From assembly GCA_963773945.1 (NCBI GenBank), contig CAVZDD010000005.1, positions 1-64,000 of the forward strand: 64,000 nt of DNA. The letters are read 5' to 3'. Source of the stretch: JAKIWV01 sp963773945. GTDB taxonomy: Archaea > Thermoplasmatota > Thermoplasmata > Lutacidiplasmatales > UBA184. The notes below the pieces were generated by a model. That model was given only the letters and a program-made list of their open reading frames with translations, was not told the origin of the DNA and ran no database searches. Within the stretch, counting starts at the first letter, position 1. Each line of letters opens with the position of its first letter. Positions 7,779 to 16,015 of this stretch are shown piece after piece. The position numbers and the translations under genes were made by a program.

Positions 7779-9011
7779 CTATTCATCCCCCTCTTTCGAG
7801 GCAGGCTCTGGAAGCGAAAGTGGGGCAACCTCTGGCAGCTTCGCAGCGCCGACAATCCCGCGTAGATCACCGTAAATCCCGATGATGCTCCTCTCTGCCC
7901 GTTCGATTTCCCTGCTTCTCTTTTTCCACCTCATTTGGATCCCCCGCATCTCGGATTCAAGATCCTGTTTCATCTCTACTAGCGGAAGCATGATGCTCTC
8001 AACCCGCCGCACGAACTCCGGGCTTGTGAGATAGCGATACAGGTCATCTCGAACTTCAGGGACGGTTTCGTCCAACCTCTTCTGTCGAGCAACTTCCAAT
8101 AGTCGAAGCCGAATCAAGGTGCCAACGGGCAGCGCACAGGCGAAGCTAGTTACAACAACTCCCTTTTCGAACGCGAATGTTCGGACTCCCTCGGGCAGTA
8201 CTCGCGAGACGATCACAGACGCGTCTCCCTGTAACTTTCCTGTATCCTCCTTCAACTTCGTAATCCAACCATCGCTCCAGTCCTTAGTCCGCTTAGTTTC
8301 CCATACGATTACTCCGCAGGGTTGGCCTGACGGCGTGAAAACCCGCTGGACGATGTCCGCACCGCGAGTGCCCGTCGGGACAGGATCGATAACGTCGGTT
8401 GGGAAGGCCCTCCTTAATTCCTCTTCAATTTCGAGCTCCAGTGCCTCTCCCTGTACTTGCTGGGAACCTTGTTCCAGCTTCTGTTTCAGTTCCTCGATCT
8501 GCTTTCGAAGGCCCTCCTCCATCAACTGCCGCTCTTGCTCCTTGAGTCTGTCGGCTTCCGCCTGGTCGGCCCTCAAACGGGTTTCGATTTGCTTGGAGGC
8601 CACGTCGACTTTGCGGGCGACTTCGAGATCCAGCGCCTTCGCCCGATCTTCTACTTCCTTTCTTTCCTTCCTCAACTGACGTTCCACTGCTTCGGCTTTT
8701 TCAGCCCGCTCCGTGGTGGCCTTGAGGTCTTCCTGAGAGTCCTTGAGTTTTCGTTCGTACTCGGTTCCAACCTCCCGGCGGAGTCGTTCACTCAGCTTCG
8801 GGAGTTGTGCCTCGACGCCGGCCCTTATTCGATCCTCTATCTTGGCCTCACGGAGCTTCAGGGCCTTCTCACGTCGCTCGAGCTCCTCCCCTCTCTCAGC
8901 GACCTCTTTCTCGATGCTCGCACGGAGCCGGGCCTCGATTGGGGCGGTGAGGGCCTTAGTCAGGGGAATCTTCGTACCACACTTTGGACAAACGACCGTT
9001 TCCTCGGCCAT
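7779..9011 (-). CDS. DUF2130 protein, predicted PD-(D/E)XK nuclease
   Basis: 410 residues from the ATG at 9011; an upstream in-frame start at 9038 lacks conservation. The N-terminus holds a CPKCG zinc-ribbon half. Residues 35-195 are a long charged coiled coil. Then comes the DUF2130 core: an ELEIEEELRRAFP helix, RGADIVQRV with an Asp, and VIVWETKRTKDW, which supplies the Glu-x-Lys of a PD-(D/E)XK fold. The C-terminal segment is helical with a second coiled coil. The family is a predicted nuclease of unknown biology found in mobile and defence regions. It converges on the 877-7649 operon and is preceded by a perfect inverted repeat at 9040-9062. Confidence 0.85.
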   Translation of the reverse strand: MAEETVVCPKCGTKIPLTKALTAPIEARLRASIEKEVAERGEELERREKALKLREAKIEDRIRAGVEAQLPKLSERLRREVGTEYERKLKDSQEDLKATTERAEKAEAVERQLRKERKEVEDRAKALDLEVARKVDVASKQIETRLRADQAEADRLKEQERQLMEEGLRKQIEELKQKLEQGSQQVQGEALELEIEEELRRAFPTDVIDPVPTGTRGADIVQRVFTPSGQPCGVIVWETKRTKDWSDGWITKLKEDTGKLQGDASVIVSRVLPEGVRTFAFEKGVVVTSFACALPVGTLIRLRLLEVARQKRLDETVPEVRDDLYRYLTSPEFVRRVESIMLPLVEMKQDLESEMRGIQMRWKKRSREIERAERSIIGIYGDLRGIVGAAKLPEVAPLSLPEPASKEGDE

Positions 9012-9039
9012 AGCCGCCGGTACCGGTCGCCGACACAAT

Positions 9040-9062
9040 ATCGTTCCGACTCCCGGAACGAT
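9040..9062. promoter_or_regulatory. 9-bp perfect inverted repeat upstream of the DUF2130 gene
   Basis: ATCGTTCCG and CGGAACGAT are separated by 5 nt. The palindrome starts 29 nt before the DUF2130 start codon, where a core promoter would be expected, so it is a good candidate operator. The rest of the 9063-9282 interval holds no gene I can support. Confidence 0.45.
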
Positions 9063-9281
9063 GACGAGGAGAGCAGCTTAGGGGCAGGCACTCGACAAAA
9101 CGCTAGGGGGGACATTCCGGAATTCTTCATATCCCCACCCGTCCGCTAGCGCGAAAGCCCGGTTGCGTGCTTGCCTGCAATCAGGAAAGCACGCTAGCAC
9201 TGGTTTTTTTGGAAATTCCGTCATCATTCCGGACGGCGGGTGCACCAAGTGCAACGACCGAGCCCAGGGCGGCAATTGCAC

Positions 9282-10376
9282 CTAGTGCCGCTTCCAGATA
9301 GGTCGTCGGTGAACTTTCCACTTTCGCATCTGGGTGTCCCGGAACCTCTTCTTGCGTAGTCCTCGTTCCCGATTCCGAAAGGCGATCGCTCGCGCCACCT
9401 CTCTCCGCACTTCGGTCCACGACCCGAAGTTCGACCCCGCCAGCACCAGCTTCTGCAGATCTCCCGCGTGGCTCTCGACGGGGTTCATCCAACTCGCTTG
9501 GGTCGCCGAGGCCACCAACGTCACCCGATTGTCCTTCGCCCACCCCCGCACGTCGGGGGTCCAGTGGGCGCTCAGGTTGTCTTGGATCAAGTAGACCCGT
9601 TGGTCCTTGGGGTATTTCTCGACCTCGCGCTGCACGTAATCGAGCCAGGGTTCCCCGCCCTTGTGCCGATAGAGACGGCCACTGAGTCGCTGATGGTAGA
9701 CGTTCAGTGTGAGGTAGAGGTACCGAGTGCCCTTGAGCCGCTTGTAGGTCGAGGGGATCCGCTCGGGGTGCCCCGAGCGGAACCATCCTTTCCCTCCATG
9801 GGGCTGGAGCGAGATCGGGCCGATCTCGTCCATGCTGAGCACGATCGGCGGGTTGTGCTTCTGGTGGGTCAACCGGTCGATCCGCCGTCGTTTCTCCTCG
9901 AATTTCGGGTCCTTTGACGCCTTCCAGGTCTTGATCGACTGATGGCTCATGTCCGCCTCGTCCAGTACGATGCGCAGCCACTCCAACGAGATCGAGTCGA
10001 CGATCCGCTGGTTCCTCGCCTCGTCCCGCAGTCGGGCGAGGGACCACTGGGAGAACGGGAGGCCGAGGTCCCTTGGTCGACGGGTGGCGAGCGCCACCAG
10101 TTGGTCCTTCTGTTCTTGGGTGAACTTCCAGTTCCCTCCGGCCTTCCAGTTCGGCTTGAGCATCTTGAAGCCGTGGAGGTTGAACTCGCGAATGAGGGTC
10201 CGAACCCAGTCGGGCGAGTAGCCCACCAATCGAGCGATGTAGGGCGGAGTAAATCCCTGGGCGCTCGAGAGGATCACCATCGCACGATGGAGCTCGATGG
10301 CATCGCTCGGATGACGGCACAATCGGGCGAGCTTCTGACCTTCCTCGTTGGAGATCGTTCGAACTCGGCGGACCAT
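9282..10376 (-). CDS. IS630 family transposase
   Basis: 364 residues, apparently intact. The N-terminal 120 residues contain two helix-turn-helix units (IARLVGYSPDWVRTLIREF and a later KWKF-like region). The DDE catalytic core shows VLSMDEIGP (first Asp), YLIQDNLSAHW (second Asp) and SWMNPVESHAGDL (Glu), the IS630/Tc1-mariner triad arrangement. The stop codon TAG at 9284-9282 lies across the element end: its TA is the target duplication and its last base is flanking DNA. The gene fills almost the whole element. The ATG at 10376 is 75 nt inside the right end. Confidence 0.93.
   Translation of the reverse strand: MVRRVRTISNEEGQKLARLCRHPSDAIELHRAMVILSSAQGFTPPYIARLVGYSPDWVRTLIREFNLHGFKMLKPNWKAGGNWKFTQEQKDQLVALATRRPRDLGLPFSQWSLARLRDEARNQRIVDSISLEWLRIVLDEADMSHQSIKTWKASKDPKFEEKRRRIDRLTHQKHNPPIVLSMDEIGPISLQPHGGKGWFRSGHPERIPSTYKRLKGTRYLYLTLNVYHQRLSGRLYRHKGGEPWLDYVQREVEKYPKDQRVYLIQDNLSAHWTPDVRGWAKDNRVTLVASATQASWMNPVESHAGDLQKLVLAGSNFGSWTEVRREVARAIAFRNRERGLRKKRFRDTQMRKWKVHRRPIWKRH
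9285..9304 (+). repeat. Left terminal inverted repeat of the IS630 element
   Basis: It begins GTGCCGCTTC directly after the TA at 9283-9284. It pairs with the right end at 10431-10450, with the first ten bases identical. Confidence 0.8.
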
Positions 10377-10430
10377 GCTCGGGGGGCATGCGCTCCCCGG
10401 CGACTAGCTTTTTCGGTCGGAAGGTCGAAC

Positions 10431-10450
10431 TACCTGGCTAGAAGCGGCAC
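10431..10450 (-). repeat. Right terminal inverted repeat of the IS630 element
   Basis: Read on the minus strand it begins GTGCCGCTTCTAGCCAGGT. It is followed on the plus strand by the TA duplication at 10451-10452. Confidence 0.8.
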
Positions 10451-10523
10451 TAGTGCACCCGTTCAGTTTCTCCCGGCCGCGACGACCCCAGGCATCAGGG
10501 CTAGGGTCTGCCGGTCAGGCCGC

Positions 10524-11192
10524 TCAGGCTCTCTTGTGCCTGAATCGGTAACCAGGGAGGGGTAGATTCTTCCAGGCAGGCTTTCCGGATGAATCCACGA
10601 CTGGGATCTGGACGTAAGGTCGTCCCGAACGGGCACCGCGCGCCAGCCGAGGTCGACGGTGGAGTGCAGCTACGAGCGCCTGTTCACGCGCGGTTGCCGC
10701 CGTCCGAGCGGCCATGGCATCGGCTAGAGCATGTTCGCGGTCGTCGAGAGCACGCTGCCGGTCGAGCTCGACCATGCTTAGGGCGATCTTCGCTCTGCTG
10801 AGCTCCTTCTGGGTCTCGTTCTCTACAGGGGTAGTGCGGACCTTCCGTTGACCAGCGGGAAGTACGTGAACACGGACAGCAGGTACCCGTCGATCGCCGT
10901 CATCACGTACACCGCGGACTCCGTCCAGAACGAGATCGGCGCGAGCGAGAGGAATCTTGGACGCCGCCCGTGCAACGATTTCGGTCGTTGAAGCGGGTTT
11001 GCCCAGGCTGGGAGGGTGGTCACGGTCTCCTTTGCCCGCCCCAAAGAGCTGGTACCGATTCTCGAGGGCGTCGCGCATGATGTAGCTCCCGCTTCGTTTA
11101 TCGCGTCGCATCTCGTCCTTAAGCAGCTCAAGTAGCCAGTTGTTCAGGTTGGTCCCGCGTTTCTCGTTGCCGGTTCTGCGCCTCTTCGTCAT
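10524..11192 (-). CDS. Ribbon-helix-helix-like hypothetical protein
   Basis: 222 residues from the ATG at 11192, which lies about 30 nt from an AT-rich box near 11222; an in-frame TTG at 11207 is less likely. Residues 10-45 have the pattern of a ribbon-helix-helix DNA-binding unit: NLNNWLLELL, then RSGSYIMRDALENRYQL. The middle (about 85-125) is Val/Arg-rich and odd, and another minus frame looks more protein-like there (near 10823-10990), so a frameshift is possible. Residues 130-185 are a charged helix rich in Ala and Arg. The end VQIPVVDSSGKPAWKNLPLPG looks folded. Possible regulator; no target known. Confidence 0.5.
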   Translation of the reverse strand: MTKRRRTGNEKRGTNLNNWLLELLKDEMRRDKRSGSYIMRDALENRYQLFGAGKGDRDHPPSLGKPASTTEIVARAASKIPLARADLVLDGVRGVRDDGDRRVPAVRVHVLPAGQRKVRTTPVENETQKELSRAKIALSMVELDRQRALDDREHALADAMAARTAATAREQALVAALHRRPRLARGARSGRPYVQIPVVDSSGKPAWKNLPLPGYRFRHKRA

Positions 11193-11368
11193 GGCACCAT
11201 ACACCAACCGGCTCGCGATTCATAAGCCCTAGTTCGGGGCGAGGAGATACTTGCCGAACCATCCTGTAAGGGTACATTCTTTGACGCGGGTCGGCTCGAT
11301 GTGCTCCCTAGGGTTTGCACGGTTGAACCGAGGGGAAACGGGAAACCCCCGAAGCTCATGGGACGGCT

Positions 11369-13222
11369 ATGGCCCAAGGGTCGTCGATCTCGGTCCTTGA
11401 CGGGCACGAGACCATCGGGGGAACCAAGATTCTTGTCGAGTCGGGGGGAACGCAAATCCTTCTCGACTTCGGGACCAACTTCAAGCAGTGGGGACGATTC
11501 TTTGACGAATTCACCCAGCCGCGGACCTCTCGGGGCATTGCGGACTTTCTCGCCACCGACCTCGTCCCCCGACGGGGCGGCTGGTACCGCCCGGACCTCT
11601 TCTCCCCTCGAGACCGGGAGAGCCCGGAACTCAAGGACCTGCTATTGGGGCGTCCGCCCGATGCGGTCCTCTTGTCTCACGCCCACCTGGATCACTGCGG
11701 CGCCCTCTCAATTCTCAATGAGGACGTCCCGGTGCTCTGCACCCCGATCACGCTCGCTCTCTTGCGAGCGATGCAGGAGACCGGAGGATCCAATACGGCC
11801 CGGGAGTACGCGTTCACCCTAGCACGTGGGACTGGATCCCACCCGCTGGAACCGGGGTGCTCGGACCCCGACTCCCTCCTCGAGTCGATGGGAGAGAACC
11901 GCTCGCGCCCTTTCCAGATTTTCGGAGATATTCCCGGCACCCTCGTTGATCTGGTGACAGCGCCTCCGTTCCCCTCCAACGAGTGGGACCCGACCCGAGC
12001 CGTCCCTAAGACCGCCGGACGCGCGGTCGGAAGCATTCGGATCGAGCACTTTCCGGTCGACCACTCGCTCTACGGCGCCGCCGCCTTTGTCTTGGACCTT
12101 GACGGGGCCCGGGTCGCCTATACAGGGGATTTGAGAATGGCCGGTGATCACGCCGAGTCTACCCGTCAGTTCGTCCAGGCGCTCGGTCGCAACGCCCCGG
12201 ATGTATTGCTCGTGGAGGGGACCCGGCTTCGAAAATCAAAGGACGAAAAGCAGATCGAGGTCTCTGAGGCTCAGGTCGAGAAGACGGCCGAAAGCCTGGT
12301 CGCACAGAACGCCGGAAAGTTCATCGTCGCCGACTTTGGCCCGCGAAACATCGAACGGTTGCTGACGTTCCTCCGGGTGGCCCGGGCAACGGGCCGGACG
12401 ATGGTGATAACCCCGAAGGACGCCTTCGTCCTTTGGGCGATGGCGCAAGCAGATCCCCAGACCGTTCCGATTCGTTCGATCCAAACCGGGGAAGTTCGGA
12501 TCCTCGAGGAACCCTCCCAATCTAGCAAGGGGCGATGGTCGAAGGTGGTCTGGGGGTACCGTAACAAGCCCCCGAAGGACGAGGTAGCGGCCGCGAGGGC
12601 CGAAGGCCGTCCCAGACCTCTTGGCGCGTGGGTTGACGGACAATTCCCCGGCTCCGGAATCAGCGCTCGAGAGTTGTCCCAGGACCCGAGCCAAGCCGGC
12701 AAGTACCTCCTGTGCTTCAGCGTCTACGACTGCAATGACCTGGTCGACCTTCGGAAGGTCGTCCAGGGTGGGGTCTGGATATACTCATCGAGCGAAGCCC
12801 ACAGCGAGGAACAGGAGGTCGACTTCGTCCGATTGAAGAACTGGATCGATTGGGCGAGGATGAGCGCGGTTGGATTCTCGTTGGAAGCGAACGCCCGGGG
12901 AGGGTTTTCTCCGAAATTCGATAGTCCCCCCGAGGGTCCGCTCCACGCGTCGGGCCACGCTGCCGAGGCCGAACTTGTGGAGCTCATTCGGGCGTCGAAA
13001 GCGAAGTGGGTGGTTCCGGTTCACACGGAGTCGCCCGGGGCCTACCGCAATCTCTTCGCCGATCGAAAAGTCGACGCGAAACTCGTGCTTCCAGCGGAAT
13101 GCAAAGACCGCGTAATCCCGATCTCAGTCTCCCGTCGTTGCGGTCGCTGCGAACTCACCCAAAGGCCCACTGGAGTCGGATTCGCTCGAACCGTATCTCT
13201 AACGGATAGAAGGGCAAGCTAA
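11369..13222 (+). CDS. Metallo-beta-lactamase-fold RNase J-like protein
   Basis: 617 residues. Zinc ligands are visible in SHAHLDH (His104, His106, Asp108, His109), FPVDHSLYGAAA and AYTGDLR. Near the C-terminus come HASGHAAEAELVEL and KWVVPVHTE, the late histidine motifs of RNase J/beta-CASP nucleases. A large middle region (about 290-500) would hold the beta-CASP-like cap. RNase J enzymes degrade RNA 5' to 3' and also cut it internally. The C-terminus ends with an unusual CGRC pair in a basic tail. It is the only clearly housekeeping-like enzyme in the left part; whether it is core or island cargo is unclear. Confidence 0.8.
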   Translation: MAQGSSISVLDGHETIGGTKILVESGGTQILLDFGTNFKQWGRFFDEFTQPRTSRGIADFLATDLVPRRGGWYRPDLFSPRDRESPELKDLLLGRPPDAVLLSHAHLDHCGALSILNEDVPVLCTPITLALLRAMQETGGSNTAREYAFTLARGTGSHPLEPGCSDPDSLLESMGENRSRPFQIFGDIPGTLVDLVTAPPFPSNEWDPTRAVPKTAGRAVGSIRIEHFPVDHSLYGAAAFVLDLDGARVAYTGDLRMAGDHAESTRQFVQALGRNAPDVLLVEGTRLRKSKDEKQIEVSEAQVEKTAESLVAQNAGKFIVADFGPRNIERLLTFLRVARATGRTMVITPKDAFVLWAMAQADPQTVPIRSIQTGEVRILEEPSQSSKGRWSKVVWGYRNKPPKDEVAAARAEGRPRPLGAWVDGQFPGSGISARELSQDPSQAGKYLLCFSVYDCNDLVDLRKVVQGGVWIYSSSEAHSEEQEVDFVRLKNWIDWARMSAVGFSLEANARGGFSPKFDSPPEGPLHASGHAAEAELVELIRASKAKWVVPVHTESPGAYRNLFADRKVDAKLVLPAECKDRVIPISVSRRCGRCELTQRPTGVGFARTVSLTDRRAS

Positions 13223-13446
13223 AGCCTGGGGGCGCCGCCCTGTGGAGCTTCGACGTCGTCCCTTTGTACGAAGGGGCCTCAGCCAACTGTCCACCGCGAG
13301 AAACATGCGAGACCGCAATGGAGCGAAAGGCTTGGGCCGAGCCCCGAGGCCGGAGGTCGCGGCGGGACTCTAACAGACCAGATTGTGCGGGCTAAACCCG
13401 TCGTCCGAGAGTGGCACCGGCGGGAAGAAGGAGATGCTCGAAGGGA

Positions 13447-14253
13447 TTACGGACCTTTCTTTGAAAAAAATCGTATCGCTTCTGAACTATCGACGGGCAC
13501 GTGCCCTGAACCGGCGGGTAGCTCGGCCACCCCCAGAATGCGGTCAGGCGGAATCGGCACGTCTGCAGGGGCGTTGAGACCTATGGATCCCCGGGACGCA
13601 ATGAACCATTCTGGATTCGCAGATATGACAACCACTACCGGGATGTGCTCTTCGGCCATTCGATGCACGTATTTCTCACGAAGAGGTTCGAGGGAACGCC
13701 AGTCTTCGGCGAGTCGCCCCTTGAGGTCCAACCTATCAAGGGCACTCTTGTAAGTCGTCCTCTCGGGGCCCTCTATGGGCCACCTCCGCAATTGCCCCCT
13801 AAGATAAACACGGTGGGCCTTGAGTACATCGGGGTCCGACGCCAGCTTCTGAAAGTCGCCGAGGGCTCCAACGATTGCCGCCGTGGATTCGCCTCCCGGG
13901 AGGACTGCGTAGTTTCTGGCCGTGCTGTAAAGCTCTGAGAAATAGGGGCGAAGCAATCCTCCAGTGTCACGGAACTCCGATTCCAAAAACCCTAGCCCAG
14001 CGAAGCCACGCTTGGTACCTTTCAAGCCGCCGAACTGATACTCATCAAAGACGGTGACTATTCGTTCCACATCGCTCTGGAGCCCCGGAATCTCGATTGC
14101 ACGGAAACCCGCCCGTAAGATGGGGTCCAAGGCGGACTTGCCTGTTCCGTGGTAAGCGGGCACCGACCCGGTTGGGACCCCGGCAAACAAATCCGGGGAA
14201 AAGGGGTTGCTCGCGTCGCTAGGTGACAATACCTGTACGAATGTAGGAGGCAT
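13447..14253 (-). CDS. ADP-ribosyltransferase-like hypothetical protein
   Basis: About 268 residues from the ATG at 14253, which has a GGAGG 11 nt upstream; an ATG-equivalent at 14283 is the alternative. PAYHGTGKSALDPILRAGF resembles the His-Gly-Thr strand and following helix that open many ADP-ribosyltransferase folds. PYFSELYSTARNYAVL resembles their second strand plus helix, where a Tyr or Ser sits before an ARxYA helix. The end has PIPPDRILGVAEL, similar to the closing strand. No reliable catalytic Glu can be named. A PARP-like or phosphotransferase-like activity is an inference. It is divergent from the zinc-finger-like ORF at 14354. Confidence 0.45.
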   Translation of the reverse strand: MPPTFVQVLSPSDASNPFSPDLFAGVPTGSVPAYHGTGKSALDPILRAGFRAIEIPGLQSDVERIVTVFDEYQFGGLKGTKRGFAGLGFLESEFRDTGGLLRPYFSELYSTARNYAVLPGGESTAAIVGALGDFQKLASDPDVLKAHRVYLRGQLRRWPIEGPERTTYKSALDRLDLKGRLAEDWRSLEPLREKYVHRMAEEHIPVVVVISANPEWFIASRGSIGLNAPADVPIPPDRILGVAELPAGSGHVPVDSSEAIRFFSKKGP

Positions 14254-14353
14254 GGCAGTAGCATCCTCCAGGATGCCCCCCATGAAGAAGGTGATGCCAA
14301 ACAGTGGTCCATCTGTCGAAGCCTCTATGCCAACCGTTCTGTTTCACCCTACG

Positions 14354-14599
14354 ATGCCCTCAACGAAGGCAAGACGAAAGGGTCCGACCAGTTCGAAATC
14401 GGAACCCGACGGTGTCGTCGAGGCAAAGATGGAGATCAACTTGCACGTTACAGCGGAAAAACCAGAATCTACCTGCGAGAAATGTGGGAGATCGATATAC
14501 CCGAGCCAGCTCGGAATGCGAATCAGACGAAACGGAATAGAAAGTGGTTGGATGCATAGTGGGTGCGCTCAGGAAAAAGGACGAGCCCAATCGACGTAA
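14354..14599 (+). CDS. Small protein with PARP-type zinc-finger-like motif
   Basis: 81 residues from an ATG at 14354; an ATG at 14429 would give only the finger. The core is CEKCGRSIYP, about 20 residues including LGMRIRR, then GWMHSGC, giving Cys-x2-Cys and His-x2-Cys pairs with a Trp before the His. This spacing and the C..C..(L/M)RI..W.H..C pattern recall PARP-type DNA-nick-binding fingers, but a generic treble-clef is equally possible. It is transcribed away from the ADP-ribosyltransferase-like gene. Confidence 0.45.
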   Translation: MPSTKARRKGPTSSKSEPDGVVEAKMEINLHVTAEKPESTCEKCGRSIYPSQLGMRIRRNGIESGWMHSGCAQEKGRAQST

Positions 14600-14677
14600 A
14601 AACCCGCTACCGGTGTCGTATTGGACCTATAGCAGGAGACGATTCAAATCGCTCGTCCGAACTCCCCGCGACGCCAC

Positions 14678-15232
14678 TTGCCCGCGCACTTCTGCGCGGC
14701 ACCCGAGGTGGAGTTCGGTGAATTCGTCCCGCCCCGGTTTCTCGGTCCGATGCCTCCAGATTTCCCGGACCACGTCGTCCTCGTGGACCCGCAGGAAAAC
14801 AACATCGAGGACCATTTCGTCGCGCACTACATCGGCTGGAGGGGCAATGCTCTCCCAGTCGGGAGCCTAATCCTCCACTGGAGGGTCGAGCGCGGTCAAT
14901 CCAGGCCGACCGGGTCACCTCGTCGAGGTCGCGATAAGCACCTCAGCGATGCCCGGGCCGGGGTGGCACTGGAGCGAAATGTTTACGGGAACCTCCGCCG
15001 ACCACTTTCCGTGAACAGGCCAAACCGGAGCCGCATCGAAGAAGCGAACCGAATCGTCGAGGCGGCGCGTCAGCGGGAAGAAGAAGATCGAATTCGAATT
15101 GGGCGGCTAAGCCGCGACCTCCTCGTATTGCTCCAACAATATGGAGTTCCGGCCGAGGTCCAAGGAAAGGTCGATGCACTCCTGCAGCATTCCCTCGAGG
15201 CCGACAGGGTGTTTCATGCCCTTGTTCCTTGA
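14678..15232 (+). CDS. Hypothetical protein with C-terminal coiled coil
   Basis: 184 residues from a TTG. Codon use is good on this strand, with G/C third positions typical of the window, so I favour this frame over overlapping ones. Residues 10-75 are aromatic and proline-containing (VEFGEFVPPRFLGPMPPDF, then HYIGWRGN). Residues 118-184 form a charged helix ending in LLVLLQQYGVPAEVQGKVDALL. No family recognised and no membrane segment. Its island context suggests accessory cargo. Confidence 0.5.
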   Translation: MPAHFCAAPEVEFGEFVPPRFLGPMPPDFPDHVVLVDPQENNIEDHFVAHYIGWRGNALPVGSLILHWRVERGQSRPTGSPRRGRDKHLSDARAGVALERNVYGNLRRPLSVNRPNRSRIEEANRIVEAARQREEEDRIRIGRLSRDLLVLLQQYGVPAEVQGKVDALLQHSLEADRVFHALVP

Positions 15233-15316
15233 ACCGATTAGGACTCAGGCATACGGCTAGATCTTCAGATTACGTGGAGGTCAACCCGTGCTCCACGAGT
15301 CCCGCTGGATCTTCAT

Positions 15317-15709
15317 TTAGTCGCTCGAGTCGTCTTTGCTGTAGAAGACGGCCTCAAGGGTGGCAGCGTTGTTCTGCTTCCCAAAGTCCTGTAGGATCTG
15401 CTCGATCTGGGCGCGGGTCACATGCAACAGCATCCGGAAAGCAGGCTTCGTCTTGCACGCAATCCTCTCCCTAAGGGGACGCCACGGTTCGGTTGGCACG
15501 TTGATCTGGATCAACCTGGAGTTGTCCGCGTTCTCGCAAGTGGGGCAGTGATACGACACTACCCTCGGTTTCGAGGCGTCTGGGCCTTCCAACATCCAAA
15601 CCGAAGCCGTTTGGTACTTCGGGATTCGGACGTACTCAACCCGTGGACGCATTCGACTCTTCGCCAACCCGTCTCCGCCTCGGACCTCGTCCTTTCTACG
15701 TTCAGGCAT
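15317..15709 (-). CDS. Hypothetical protein with single CxxC
   Basis: 130 residues from the ATG at 15709; the frame is open to 15772. It contains YHCPTCEN (half a zinc ribbon), a central LIQINVPTEPWRPLRERI segment and an amphipathic helix RAQIEQILQDFGKQ, and ends acidic. No second cysteine pair is visible, so metal binding would need a dimer. Not recognised. It lies downstream of the DpdA-like gene on the same strand but 300 nt away, probably a separate unit. Confidence 0.5.
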   Translation of the reverse strand: MPERRKDEVRGGDGLAKSRMRPRVEYVRIPKYQTASVWMLEGPDASKPRVVSYHCPTCENADNSRLIQINVPTEPWRPLRERIACKTKPAFRMLLHVTRAQIEQILQDFGKQNNAATLEAVFYSKDDSSD

Positions 15710-16015
15710 CGCTGGCTCCTCACTAGATGGGCCCGGAGGGGCCAAACCGCACCGGCCGCTAACTTTCCACATATCTCCGGCGAGTTATTCGACCCTGTTA
15801 GAAAGCAAAGTTGTAACCGGGCACGTTTCCACCAAACTACTCGAAGGGCAGTCAACCGAATGTGCATCCTCCGCGAAAACCACCGTTCAATGAAGATCAG
15901 ATGGGATATCCAGCTAGTCGCTTGCACTTCAGGTGGAACACGGCACGAGCACGAATCTCTGTCGAAAAAATCGGAACACGTATATCGAATTTGCGCAGAG
16001 CTCAGCGTTGTGGGA

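Larger units (their letters stand above)
9285..10450. mobile_element. Complete IS630-type insertion sequence, 1166 bp
   Basis: Both ends read GTGCCGCTTC inward, followed by imperfect matches (AG, AGGT, GT) over about 20-25 bp. The element is bounded on both sides by TA (9283-9284 and 10451-10452), the duplication made by IS630. Removing one TA reconstructs a CTAG target, the preferred site of the family. The transposase is complete, so the element could be active or recently acquired. It sits between the DUF2130 gene and the RHH-like gene without breaking either. Confidence 0.88.
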
